DNA of 64,000 nt, taken from NCBI RefSeq assembly GCF_020379485.1, contig NC_063447.1, forward strand, positions 61,679,452 to 61,743,451, written 5' to 3'. The translations under genes were made by a program, and so were the position numbers. The DNA comes from Brassica napus. Its lineage: Eukaryota > Streptophyta > Magnoliopsida > Brassicales > Brassicaceae. The notes beneath the pieces are model-generated. The model did no database searches and was not told where the DNA came from. It saw only the letters and a program-made list of their open reading frames with translations. Shown here piece by piece: positions 41,285 through 54,062 of this stretch; position 1 is the stretch's first letter, and every line of letters begins with the position of its first letter.

Positions 41285-41880
41285 GAAACCCCAAACACTA
41301 GTTCGTCGGAATTTCCTCGGAATATTCCGAGGAAATTCCGAGGAAGAAGAGGTTTTCCTCGGAGTTCCCTCGGAATAATCCGAGGAAATTCCGAGGAAAT
41401 AGGGTTTTTAAACCGAAAACAACGTTTTGCCGTTTGAATAACACCTATATAACCCTTATTAAGTGTCTTACGTTCATTATGAAGTCAAAAATTTGTTCCT
41501 TACCGTATAATTAACACTTTTCCGATTGTATGAACGAAATCTCGCAACATAAGAGAAACACTTATACCTTTTAATGAACGGTAAAGGGAATACTTTCAAT
41601 TAGTTTTGAAATTTGTTATTTCATGGTTTATGCTCATGTATACAAAGAATCCTCAATGGTATGCATTACAATTGTATAAGAAATGAAATACGGCAAAAAA
41701 AATTGATGTTTTGAAACCCCAAACACTAGTTCCTCGGTATTTCCTCGGAATATTCCGAGGAAATTCCGACGGATATTTTACTATCTGTCGGAATTTCCTC
41801 GGAATATTTTCATTTTACCGGGCAAATATTTCGCGAAAATTGAAATTAGAATTCCGACGGATAATGTCCGTCGGACCCTA
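41285..41880. repeat. Internal copies of the subterminal repeat
   Basis: Two clusters of GGAATTTCCTCGG / CCGAGGAAATTCC at 41300-41400 and 41725-41880, separated by AT-rich sequence. The second cluster ends about 140 bp before the first exon of the accessory gene, in its promoter position. Confidence 0.8.
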
Positions 41881-42017
41881 GGTTTTATAACCACGAGCCC
41901 CTTCTTCTTCCCCATTTCTCTCTTCTTCCTCTGCGCGACTCCTCTCTTTCTCTCCGGCGATTTCCCCCTGAAATCCGACGATATCTCCGGCGATCTCCCT
42001 CTTCTCTTACACAAATC

Positions 42018-44240
42018 ATGTAAGGACCCTATCCCACTCTCTTAGGTTCTATTTGTTAGGTTTTTGTGTAGTTTTGATAGATTTTTGTTAGGGTGATTGG
42101 TTAGGATTGTGATTTGGTTGTATAATAGGTTTAGAATTGTGATTTGGTTGAATAATTTGTTTTGTTGAATTGATTTAGAATTTTTTTATAATTTTTTTAT
42201 TTTTTGTATTTATAAAATCGATTTTTGTATATAAAATCGATTTTTGTATTTTACAAAACGATTTTTCTATATAAATTCGATTTTTTGGATTTTACAAAAA
42301 AAAATTTCTATATAAATTCGATTTTTTGGATTTTACAAAACATTTTAAATATCTATAAAACTTTTTTTGTGATTAAATACTATTATTTGGGATTTAAAAA
42401 TATTTTTCATATATATATATTATTAAAACTATTTTTTTGTAATTATTAAACAATTTTTATTTATTAAAACTATTTTTTGTTTATTAGAACTATTTTTATA
42501 TATTTATTAAAAAAATTTAATATATATAAATCTTTTTCTGTGATTAAATTATTTGGGATTTTTTTTTTAATAAAAAAAATTAATTTATATATTTCTGTAT
42601 TTATTAAATATATTTTTTTAATTTACAGGTCTCATGATGATCAGACCCGGCCTCGACAGCGTCGTGGTCGTGGTGGTACGGGGAGCCAGTCTCGGGATTC
42701 CAGTCATTTTCAGGATTCCCCTTCGCCCCACAGCTCCTACCATACATCTCCCTCTGCTGCACCCGCTCCTGCTCCTGCTCCTCTCGCTCCCGCTGCTGTA
42801 TCCGCTCCTGCTCCTCCGGGTCCTCTGGGAGTGATGAGTGTTGCGGAGTTGGTTCAACAGCCCGGTCGTGACCATCTTCCCTATCTCACTCCATATCCAC
42901 ATGGACGGGGTCAAACATGGTAATTAAACATTTTTTTTTCTTTAAATTTGGATTCATTATTAACCGTTTGTTCTTTTAATAAGGTTCAACCGATCCGGGA
43001 ACGGGATCAGCGCATGGATCAACCGTATGATGTACTCGGCCCTCGACAGTGGACATCCGACTTTCACTCACTTCCCAACCGACAAGCAGGTTCTGTGGTT
43101 TCGTCAGTTTGCGGTAAGTATTCTAATTTTTTACTTATATTTTTAATCTTTAATATAAATTTTCTACTAATTGTGTTTTTTTTTCAGCAAGAGTTCAACT
43201 GGAATTCCGATGAGACGCTCTTTATCTATCACCACTTCGTCCATAAAGTAATGGACAACTATGGGAAGCAGATCCACGAGTGGAAGAAGAAGTGGGAAAT
43301 CAATAAGGTTCGATTTAATTTATTAACAATTTTTTAATTTATTAAACTATTTTTTAATTTATTAAACTTTTTCTTTTTTTTTAATTAAAAGGTCCCAAAG
43401 TCGATGAACGACACGGTCTGGAAGGAGTTGTGTGCGCATTGGGATAAGGAGGAGACGAAAGAAACTTCTTCCACCAACTCCACCAACCGCAGGAGCGACC
43501 GTAAAGGGAAGGGCATCTACAAGCATAACTTGGGTGCTCAATCTATTGCCACTCTCGGAGATCGCATGGTAAGTTCAACCGCTTTTTCTTCAATTATTTG
43601 AGTTTCAGAATTTAAATTTATTGTGCATTTCTTCTAATTTCTAATGTTTCTTTAATTTTATGTTTTTTTTCAAGGCGGAAGAAAATGATGGCGAGCCGGT
43701 TGATGATCTCGCCCTAATGAGGAGGGCGTATACCAACAAGAAGACCGGCCAGATTGATGACGGTCTTGTGAGGGACGTGGTCGACCTGGTCCAAACTCAG
43801 GTGGTAGACGAAGTGTCTCAGCTTCAAACCGAGGATGACGCTTCGACGGCTTCGACCAACTTGTCCCGGTTTCGAATCAACGAAATCGTTGAATCCGTAA
43901 GTTCTTTTTTTTTTAAAGTTCAATTCATTTATTTCTTGGTTTAAATTTCTAAATTTGGCTTTTTTCTATTCAGTCGGTTCCAAAGAAGAAGGGACGTTTG
44001 GTCGGTTTGGGTCGTCGCACCCGGTCGGTTCCTCCTTCTTCTGCACCACCGCCCTTTGTTGATCCAGAAGTACTTACGGCTCAGTTGAAGGACAAAGATG
44101 ATCGTATATCTTTGTTGGAGACCCAGATGGCGGCTCAACAGGCGGGCTATGAGGCACAGAGGAGGCTGAACCAGCAAATGATGGAGATGATGCAGAGGAT
44201 GTACCCGAACGAGGTGTTCCCGGACGTGCCAGACCCGTAG
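42018..44240 (+). CDS. CACTA accessory protein, Transposase_24 (TnpA/Ptta-like)
   Basis: Seven coding exons join in frame: 42018-42019, 42629-42919, 42984-43113, 43188-43307, 43392-43568, 43675-43896, 43974-44240, giving 402 residues. The start codon is split: exon 1 ends in AT followed by GTAAGG and exon 2 begins with G, then [10 protein letters not shown]. The N-terminus is basic and the next part is rich in Ala and Pro. The conserved Transposase_24 block follows from about 110 ([49 protein letters not shown]), then [15 protein letters not shown] coiled coil ([15 protein letters not shown] onward) closes the protein. Proteins of this group bind the subterminal repeats and assist transposition or regulate the element. 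No defects seen. Confidence 0.85.
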
Positions 44241-44384
44241 TTTTTTTTTTCCCCAATCTCGGAATGTTTTATTTTTATTTGTGAAACTTTGAATATTAAT
44301 TAATATGATTTCAATTTTACTTTTAATTTCATATTTTCGAATTTAAATTTCAGAAATTTTATTTTTTCAAAAAAATTAATATTT

Positions 44385-44948
44385 TTTACATTCCGAGGAA
44401 ATTAATTATATTTTTCACTAGATCGATCGATGCGTTTTTGAACAAAAACGCATCGATCGATCCGTTTTTTTAAAAAAATATAGCGAGGGACATTTCCCTC
44501 GGAATTTTCCGAGGGACATTTCCCTCGGAATTTTCCGAGGGACAACTCCCTCGGAAAATTCTGAGGAACTGATCCCTCGGAATATACCGAGGGAACAGTT
44601 CCTCGGAATAAACCGAGGAAAAATTCCGTCGGTATACTCCTATCAATCGATGTATATATGTCCAAACACGCATCGATCGATGAACTTCCGAGGAATTATC
44701 CCGACGAAGTTCTCCCTCGGTATATTCCGAGGACTTTTTCGACAAACAAGGGATCCTCGGAATTTCCTCGGAAATTTATTTCCTCGGAATTCCGTCGGAA
44801 AATTCCGAGGGATTTTCGAGGAAAAAAAAAATTCCGAGGAATTATTTCCGACGACGTGTTTCGTCGGAATTTCGTCGGAATATCGAATTTCGTCGGAATA
44901 ACGATATTCCGACGAAATTCCGACGATTTTTTCCCTCAGAATCCTTGA
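44385..44948. repeat. Right subterminal repeat array
   Basis: More than twenty TTCCGAGGAA / TTCCGACGAA motifs in both orientations up to the right terminal repeat. It also holds a perfect 20-bp inverted repeat with a two-base spacer at 44421-44462 (arms GATCGATCGATGCGTTTTTG), the same ATCGATCGAT sequence as in the 163-bp repeat. Confidence 0.85.
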
Positions 44949-44966
44949 TGTTTTCTTGTAGTGATT

Positions 44967-46492
44967 ATTTCAGATAAATAAAATTATTTACTAAATCAAT
45001 GCATTTTGTAATTAATATTAAAATTATAACATGCATATGAATTATAAAATAACACTATTTATGTAACAAAAATTATCAAAATGACCTTTTTGTCAATCAT
45101 AATGAATAAATATCAGTCATCGAATATCTATATAGAATTTTAAGTATTTAATCAAGTTGGATTACCAAAAGGTGTTACTAAAAAATTTTTTTGCACTCTT
45201 TGTGATTAGCAAGCATTAACTAATAATTTCTCAAAAAAGCATTAACTAATAAAGTTATATTACCCTTATATTCAACAGTCATTTTGCTATAGTAAAACTA
45301 TTATATAGTATCCGTTGGAAATTTTGATCAAAAGCTGGTTCAAAGTCTAGTGAACAAAATGGACCAAAGCTTTAAACTTCCCGATAAACAGATACGTACG
45401 AACAAAACTAAACATTAGTTAAATGTGAGTTGGTTCATTTACTACGCTAGCGTGAACAATACTGGAGATAATAAACACAATGAAAAGTCTATCGCTAGAC
45501 TTAATATTTTGTTTAGTTTGGATCCTAGTTAATTATTAGATTCCGTATATAGTATAAAACAAGAGTCAGAACCTGCACGTCCGTGCGGATATCTATATTT
45601 TTTTAATAAAATAATTTTTATTTATGTATACAATATTTTTTTTTGAAAATTTTATATATATTGAAATTTATTTTTCTGAGATTGTACTAATCTTATATTC
45701 ACCGATTATTTTATTTATTTATTTAAAAATTTAACATCATATTAATAATTTATTTTTAAACATTAGGTTTTATATGAATTATTACAATTTTTTTTAATCT
45801 TTTTAAAAGTTTGTATTCTTGAAATATTTTATTTTACTAAATTAAATTAGCTAATTGACTAAATTAAATTAGGTAATATTATATTTTGAAAACATATTTT
45901 ACATTAGTTTAATTTGGCTTTTGCAATAATTTTTTTTATTCCACACAGAAAATTTTATTGTTTAGATTTATACTATTTTCTGTTAGAAAAATATCATATA
46001 TGAATGAATTTAGGATATTTTGTTAAATTTCTAGTTAGTAGTCTAACATAGACTTTTTAATGGTAGATAAAATTAGGACTTTAAATTAATAGATTAGATA
46101 TTAATCTCTTCTCTTTCAAATAAATCTCTAGTATATTGAAAATCCAGCCTTTCGATTCATAATTCAACAGAAATGTAGTTTTTTACAACAAATTTGGAGT
46201 TTTTTTTAGTTAATTTTAATAATTTGAATTTTAGATTAATGAAAACTATCCTAGATTTTAATGATGGGTTAAGTAGAGTCTCGTTTGTGGTTTTTCATGT
46301 CACATAACAGAATAATCCGTCATATTTTTTTAAAAAAAAATCCGTCGTATTTATATATATAATATAAGCTACCTATTATATATTTTGTTTATAATTTGTT
46401 ATGCGGGTAAAATATTATTTTAAATCATTTGATACTGCAAATAAAAAATCGTGTTCTTATAATTAAAAAAAAAAAAGAAGACCAAGACTAGT
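44967..46492. repeat. AT-rich region with a hairpin-led repeat
   Basis: No gene. From about 45563 the sequence GTCAGAACCTGCACGTCCGTGCGGAT has a GC-rich hairpin (GCACG-TC-CGTGC) followed by several hundred bases of AT-rich DNA. This is the same arrangement as at 29640 and 47790, so it may be an old member of one repeat family. Confidence 0.4.
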
Positions 46493-46495
46493 CTA

Positions 46496-46702
46496 AGAGC
46501 TTGATTATTGAGAGGTTTTAAAGGTGGAGTTTTTAGCGGAATATAAGAACCCGTTTCTTAACTTTTAACTAAAAAATCTAAGAACCGGTTCTTAAATAAG
46601 AGTTTTAAGAGCTGGTTCTTAACTTTTTTAGTTAAAAGTTAAGAGACGGGTTCTTATATTCCGCTAAGAACTCCACTCTAACAACCCCCAATAATCATGC
46701 TC
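46496..46702. mobile_element. Tourist-like foldback MITE, copy 1
   Basis: A 207-bp near-perfect palindrome. The outer repeat is GAGCNTGATTATTG, and the inner repeat pairs TATAAGAACCCGTTTCTTAA with its inverse. Flanked by TAA on both sides, the PIF/Harbinger (Tourist) target duplication. No coding capacity. Confidence 0.8.
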
Positions 46703-46705
46703 TAA

Positions 46706-46912
46706 GAGCATGATTAACCCGAAGTTCTTAGAGAGGGGTTTTTAGCGGAAGTTAAGAAACTGTTTCTTAACTTTTAATTAAAAAAGCTAAGAACCGGTTC
46801 TTAAAGTCCTTATTTAAGAACCGGTTCTTAATTTTTTTAGTTAAAAGTTAAGAAACAATTTCTTAATTTCCGGTAAGAACCACATTCTAATAACCCCGGG
46901 TTAATCATGGTC
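46706..46912. mobile_element. Tourist-like foldback MITE, copy 2
   Basis: Second member of the same family directly next to copy 1, sharing one TAA between them. The ends are GAGCATGATTAACCCG and its inverse, with the inner AAGAACCGGTTCTTAA repeat. TAA again follows at 46913. Confidence 0.8.
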
Positions 46913-46916
46913 TAAG

Positions 46917-48092
46917 GCTATAAGCATGTGGTTTGAAAAAAAAAAACTTCCTTCCACCGAGTACATTATAATAAAGAAGAGGGAAGCCGGTACTTTTTTC
47001 TTGGTCAACAAATTGACTAGTTTAAAAAAATCTAATTGCTTAAGTTTTTGTTTAACTTAAACATTCAACTTTGCTTAACTTTTGTATGCAATTCAACCAA
47101 ACGGTCATTTTAATCTGTGTCACTTCAAATGTTCATTTTAGCAAACGTTTGGTTCAACCAAACAGGCACATTAGTGCAGTATCTCTTTTATATAAAAGTC
47201 TAACCCTCCCTCTATTTGCTTATAAAATCCAATTTTGTGACGGCCTCTAGACAAAGTTTATAAAGATTAATTCTATAAGGAATTTCAGCTAAATCGATAC
47301 CTCAAAATTAAATGTGTAGATGGAGTGGTGGATTCATTGAGAAAAAGAAGTGAGGATTTCTGTTTAGAAAACATAACTAGAATTTAGAAAACTCGATCTA
47401 TCAACCTTATGAAATAAATATACATGAAGTTTAAACACTAAATGCGTGAATAATCATAGATATGCAAGTTTAAAAGTATGGAGCTGTGGTAAGATCGATA
47501 AGTGATTTGAACGTTGAAACTTAGCGTCAAGTAAACTCATAGACATAAAATAACAATTTCATTATAGCTCATGCTGATTATTTTAACGATCAGAAAATTA
47601 AATATGTGTAATTACTTTAAGATATAATAAAATTGAAGTTGTGGCCTATGATTACAGGCGGCAAATTAAATTACAGGATGGTTTTTTAAAATATCTAATT
47701 TCTCGATTTAATGTAATTATAATCATATATATAATGTTTTTTAGGAAAAATATTTAATAGGAATAGAATCATACACTACGTGTCATGCCCACACATGCGG
47801 GCATAAACACTTTGTAATACTTATTAATATATATTTTACTAATTAAAAAATTATATTGATAAATTTTTATTATACTTTTTTAACCAATTATTATTTATGT
47901 TTTCATTTGAAAATTTCTTTGTACACTATATTTATTATTAATAAAATCTTAAAAATAACTCAATATTTTCTTTTCAATTATACAAAATTAAGAATTTTAC
48001 TTCATTAATATTTAGTTATGTGTTTCTATTTTTTTAATTTTTAAATTTTTTATTAAAATATATTTTTCAGATAGCCACAAAGTATATATTAG
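46917..48092. other. AT-rich intergenic region
   Basis: No gene seen. A hairpin (TGCCCACACATGCGGGCA, about 47789-47806) heads another AT-rich segment like those at 29640 and 45563. Confidence 0.4.
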
Positions 48093-48351
48093 AGCATGAT
48101 TAATGAGGGGTTCTTTGGGTTAGGTTCTTAGCGGAATATAAGAAATCGTCTCTTAACTTTTAACTAAAAAGGTTAAGAACCGACTCTTAAATATCTTATT
48201 TAAATCATATACTATGTTTTCATCTTAAATAAGATATTTAAGAGCTGATTCTTAGTTTTTTTAGTTAAAAGTTAAGATACAGTTTTTTATATTCTGCTAA
48301 CAACCTAACCCTAAGAACCCTCCCCCCCCCCCCCATTAATCATGCTCTAAG
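48093..48351. mobile_element. Tourist-like foldback MITE, copy 3, with a C-run
   Basis: Same family as the pair at 46.5-46.9 kb: ends GAGCATGATTAATGAG and its inverse, and an inner TTCTTAGCGGAATATAAGAA repeat. It is longer (about 259 bp) because of extra central sequence, and it carries a C-run of 14 at about 48323 near one end. The flanking triplets are TTA and TAA. Confidence 0.75.
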
Positions 48352-48580
48352 AATTATCTTTTTATTTTAAAATATATCTTTTAGATTTTGGACAGTTCTT
48401 ATTATTATTAATTTTAATCATTTATTTTATCAACTAAAAGTTTAAATTCTTTTTTTATTTTTATCTAATTTGTATATTTCATTCATTGATGGTATAAACG
48501 ATATTCACATTTCTAACTTTTAAAGTAAGATTTCTGTTGCTGATAAGAGTATTGGTAGATATCATGTTCTTAGGAATAGA

Positions 48581-48767
48581 CCACGGATGTGGCAGCCCAG
48601 TTGGTTTAAGCGCAGGCGTTGGTGTTGTTGCGCTCCTGGGTTCGATCCACCGTGGGAGGAGTGTCCAGGGCCTTAACCGGTACAGACGCAGGCTGGCTCC
48701 GGACCTAGGGAGAAGGAGTAGGGCCGAAGGCCTGAACCCACCACCTGGTTAAACAAAAAAAAAAAAA
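48581..48767 (+). mobile_element. SINE retroposon with intact pol III promoter boxes
   Basis: A 187-bp insert between perfect 17-bp copies of ATGTTCTTAGGAATAGA (48564-48580 and 48768-48784). Box A (TGGCAGCCCAGTTGG) lies near the 5' end, box B (GGGTTCGATCC) about 40 bp further on, and a poly(A) ends the element. The body is GC-rich against AT-rich flanks. The perfect duplication shows recent insertion. Confidence 0.9.
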
Positions 48768-48784
48768 ATGTTCTTAGGAATAGA

Positions 48785-49599
48785 ATCATATATATCATGT
48801 TTTCAGGACCATAATCATATATATCATGCTAAAAATAATGTAAATCTTAAAATTATAGATCAAAAACTTATATGGCATATGTATAAATATAACACATACA
48901 TAATTGAACATGTTACACAAACAAATTACGTGTACACATGTTTAAATCATAGAGGTAACTCTACAAAGTGTAAAACGTGTTTCCATCAATGCGTTTTATT
49001 GTTCTCAGAAAAAAAAAATATGCGTTTTACTTGTTTTCTTTTTAACTAAAATTATATGTGTTCAAGTTCAAATACAAAATCCCCTACTGGATTTTACCAA
49101 AAAAAAATCCCCTACTGGGGTTATTACATAACGAAGGATAGTAAAAAGGAATTTACAAAAATCAAGAGAGATTGGCCAAGATTGTACAAAAAGGAATTTA
49201 TTACTCGTAGTACGAACCTTCTGAAACATTAACGTCACAAACAAAGCGTAGTAAACGTTGACGTTGAAATAAAATACAATGCATAATAAACATTTTCATT
49301 CTTCTTTCACCTCCATTCTCTGTATAAATATCTGCCCAGATCACATAATTGATTCCACAGACAAAAATCTTCAATATTGGTATGTTTTCTGTTTCAACAA
49401 TTCTCTGAGCCATGTTCGTAAGCTTAACATGTTATTAGATATAATCTAGTAAATTAGCTAGATATCACAACATATTATATAGGTATAAAATATATGCATG
49501 TATGTGTGTGCGCAGATTTAAAGGTCTGGCTTTTGCGAGTTAAGAAGTTCCAACTTTAAGTGAAATCATTCTCTTGAGAGAGGTCTTCCGTTGTAAATA
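48785..49599. other. Upstream region of the third beta-glucosidase gene
   Basis: AT-rich, no other gene recognised. Short direct duplications (AATCCCCTACTGG, about 49078-49115) and dispersed ATATATCAT repeats near 48800. A core promoter could not be placed with confidence. Confidence 0.4.
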
Positions 49600-52857
<3,258 letters not shown>

Positions 52858-53039
52858 AGTTTTAACAAGTGTAATGTAATAAGGTTGATATTGCCATTTT
52901 CTTACTACATATAAGTTTTCTTTTAGTTTTGTACCACAGGAGAAGAGTTTTTCTCCTGTCCAAAAATATAAATTCTAAAAATTCAAAATAAAATAAAATT
53001 TCAGAAATTTTCCAAAATTCTATCCATACATAAAGAGCT

Positions 53040-53585
53040 AGGCCTCGTACTTATTATCCGAGATCCGGATTTGATCTGGGATCCGCTCCGAAAATAGGAT
53101 ATCTGGAGTGTCCGGATCCGAATCCGGATAGTAAAATCTTGGATCCCTCCAAACGGAATCTAAATCCGGATATCTTAGTTTTTAGGTCCGGATATCCGGA
53201 TTCGGATCAATATTTTTAAAACACATTAAATTTTTAAATTTCATTAATATTTATATTTGATATATTAATATTTATACATGAATTAATCTTATAATATTAT
53301 ATTTTAGTTTTTACAATATTATAGACATATATAAATATATTTATAAATATTTAATTTATGTATTATATTAAAAAAATTAGTATTTTTTTAAAAAAGTATT
53401 ATTTTAATTATTTTTACGGATCTGGATCCGGATATCCGCGGATAATAGAATATCGGGACGGATATCAGAAATTCGGATATCCGGAAACCACGAATCCGGA
53501 TCCGGATATTAAATTCACGGATCCGACGGATCCGGATCCGGGTATCCTGAATTTTCCGGATATCCGGATCCGTCCTAGGCCTAAT
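53040..53585. repeat. GGATCCGGATATCCG-rich element with inverted ends
   Basis: A 545-bp segment with about twenty copies of ATCCGGAT or GGATCCGG at both sides of an AT-rich centre. The outer ends TAGGCCTCGTACT and the inverse of the right end, TAGGCCTAGGAC, are inverted repeats. Likely a non-autonomous DNA element; the dense palindromes resemble hAT-like elements of Brassicaceae. No coding capacity. Confidence 0.6.
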
Positions 53586-54062
53586 AAGAGCATCTATATC
53601 CATATTATCTAATCCAAAGTTCTCAAAAAAATATTTAGAAAATATAATTAAAGTAATTGTGTAGATTTATAATAGTTTCTCAAAATACGTAACAATACTT
53701 GATCTAAGACATGGAGATAATACAATAACCAATGAAGAAAAAACAATTGGGCTCTTACGAATGAATGTCTTAACGGGCCTTTTTATGCAGCCTAGGGTTT
53801 CCTTTTGAGTAAAACGACGTCGTTAGTTTCTTCACACCCTTTGCTCATAGAGACATCGAAGTCGAACAAGGTTTTGGGGTTTTTCAGAAACAAAGACAAA
53901 GAGCTTCTAGGTCGTGTTCGTGTTTGATCAGAAGGTTCTCTCTCTGTTTCTCTCGTTTCCTTGAACTCAATTAATCGAGCAGGACAGGTTCTTATATGTG
54001 TCTATGTTTCACATGTCTTAATTGAATTGGTCTGAAATTTTCTTAGCTGTGAATTTGAACAG

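Larger units (their letters stand above)
34404..44963 (+). mobile_element. Complete CACTA (En/Spm) DNA transposon, 10.56 kb
   Basis: Bounded by the perfect 15-bp terminal inverted repeat CACTACAAGAAAACA (34404-34418 and its inverse 44949-44963), flanked by the 3-bp duplication ATT at 34401-34403 and 44964-44966. These are the diagnostic ends and duplication of the CACTA superfamily. It holds a TNP2-type transposase, a minus-strand Athila-ORF1-like gene and a Transposase_24-type accessory gene. All are open through their predicted splice patterns, so the element may be autonomous. Long arrays of GAGGAAATTCCGAGGAA-type repeats lie inside each end. It lies between the second and third beta-glucosidase genes. 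Confidence 0.95.

Noticed and set aside
40676..41286. Overlapping open frames with repeated peptides (SIDRWDTLIDRSQS)
   Set aside because: They come from the 163-bp tandem repeat. The unit is not a multiple of three, so frames shift between units; the lack of stops is a property of the ATCGATCGAT sequence.
42477..42923. Single-exon reading of the accessory gene starting in intron 1
   Set aside because: The upstream part is AT-rich intron; a clear AG acceptor at 42628 joins in frame to the split start codon.
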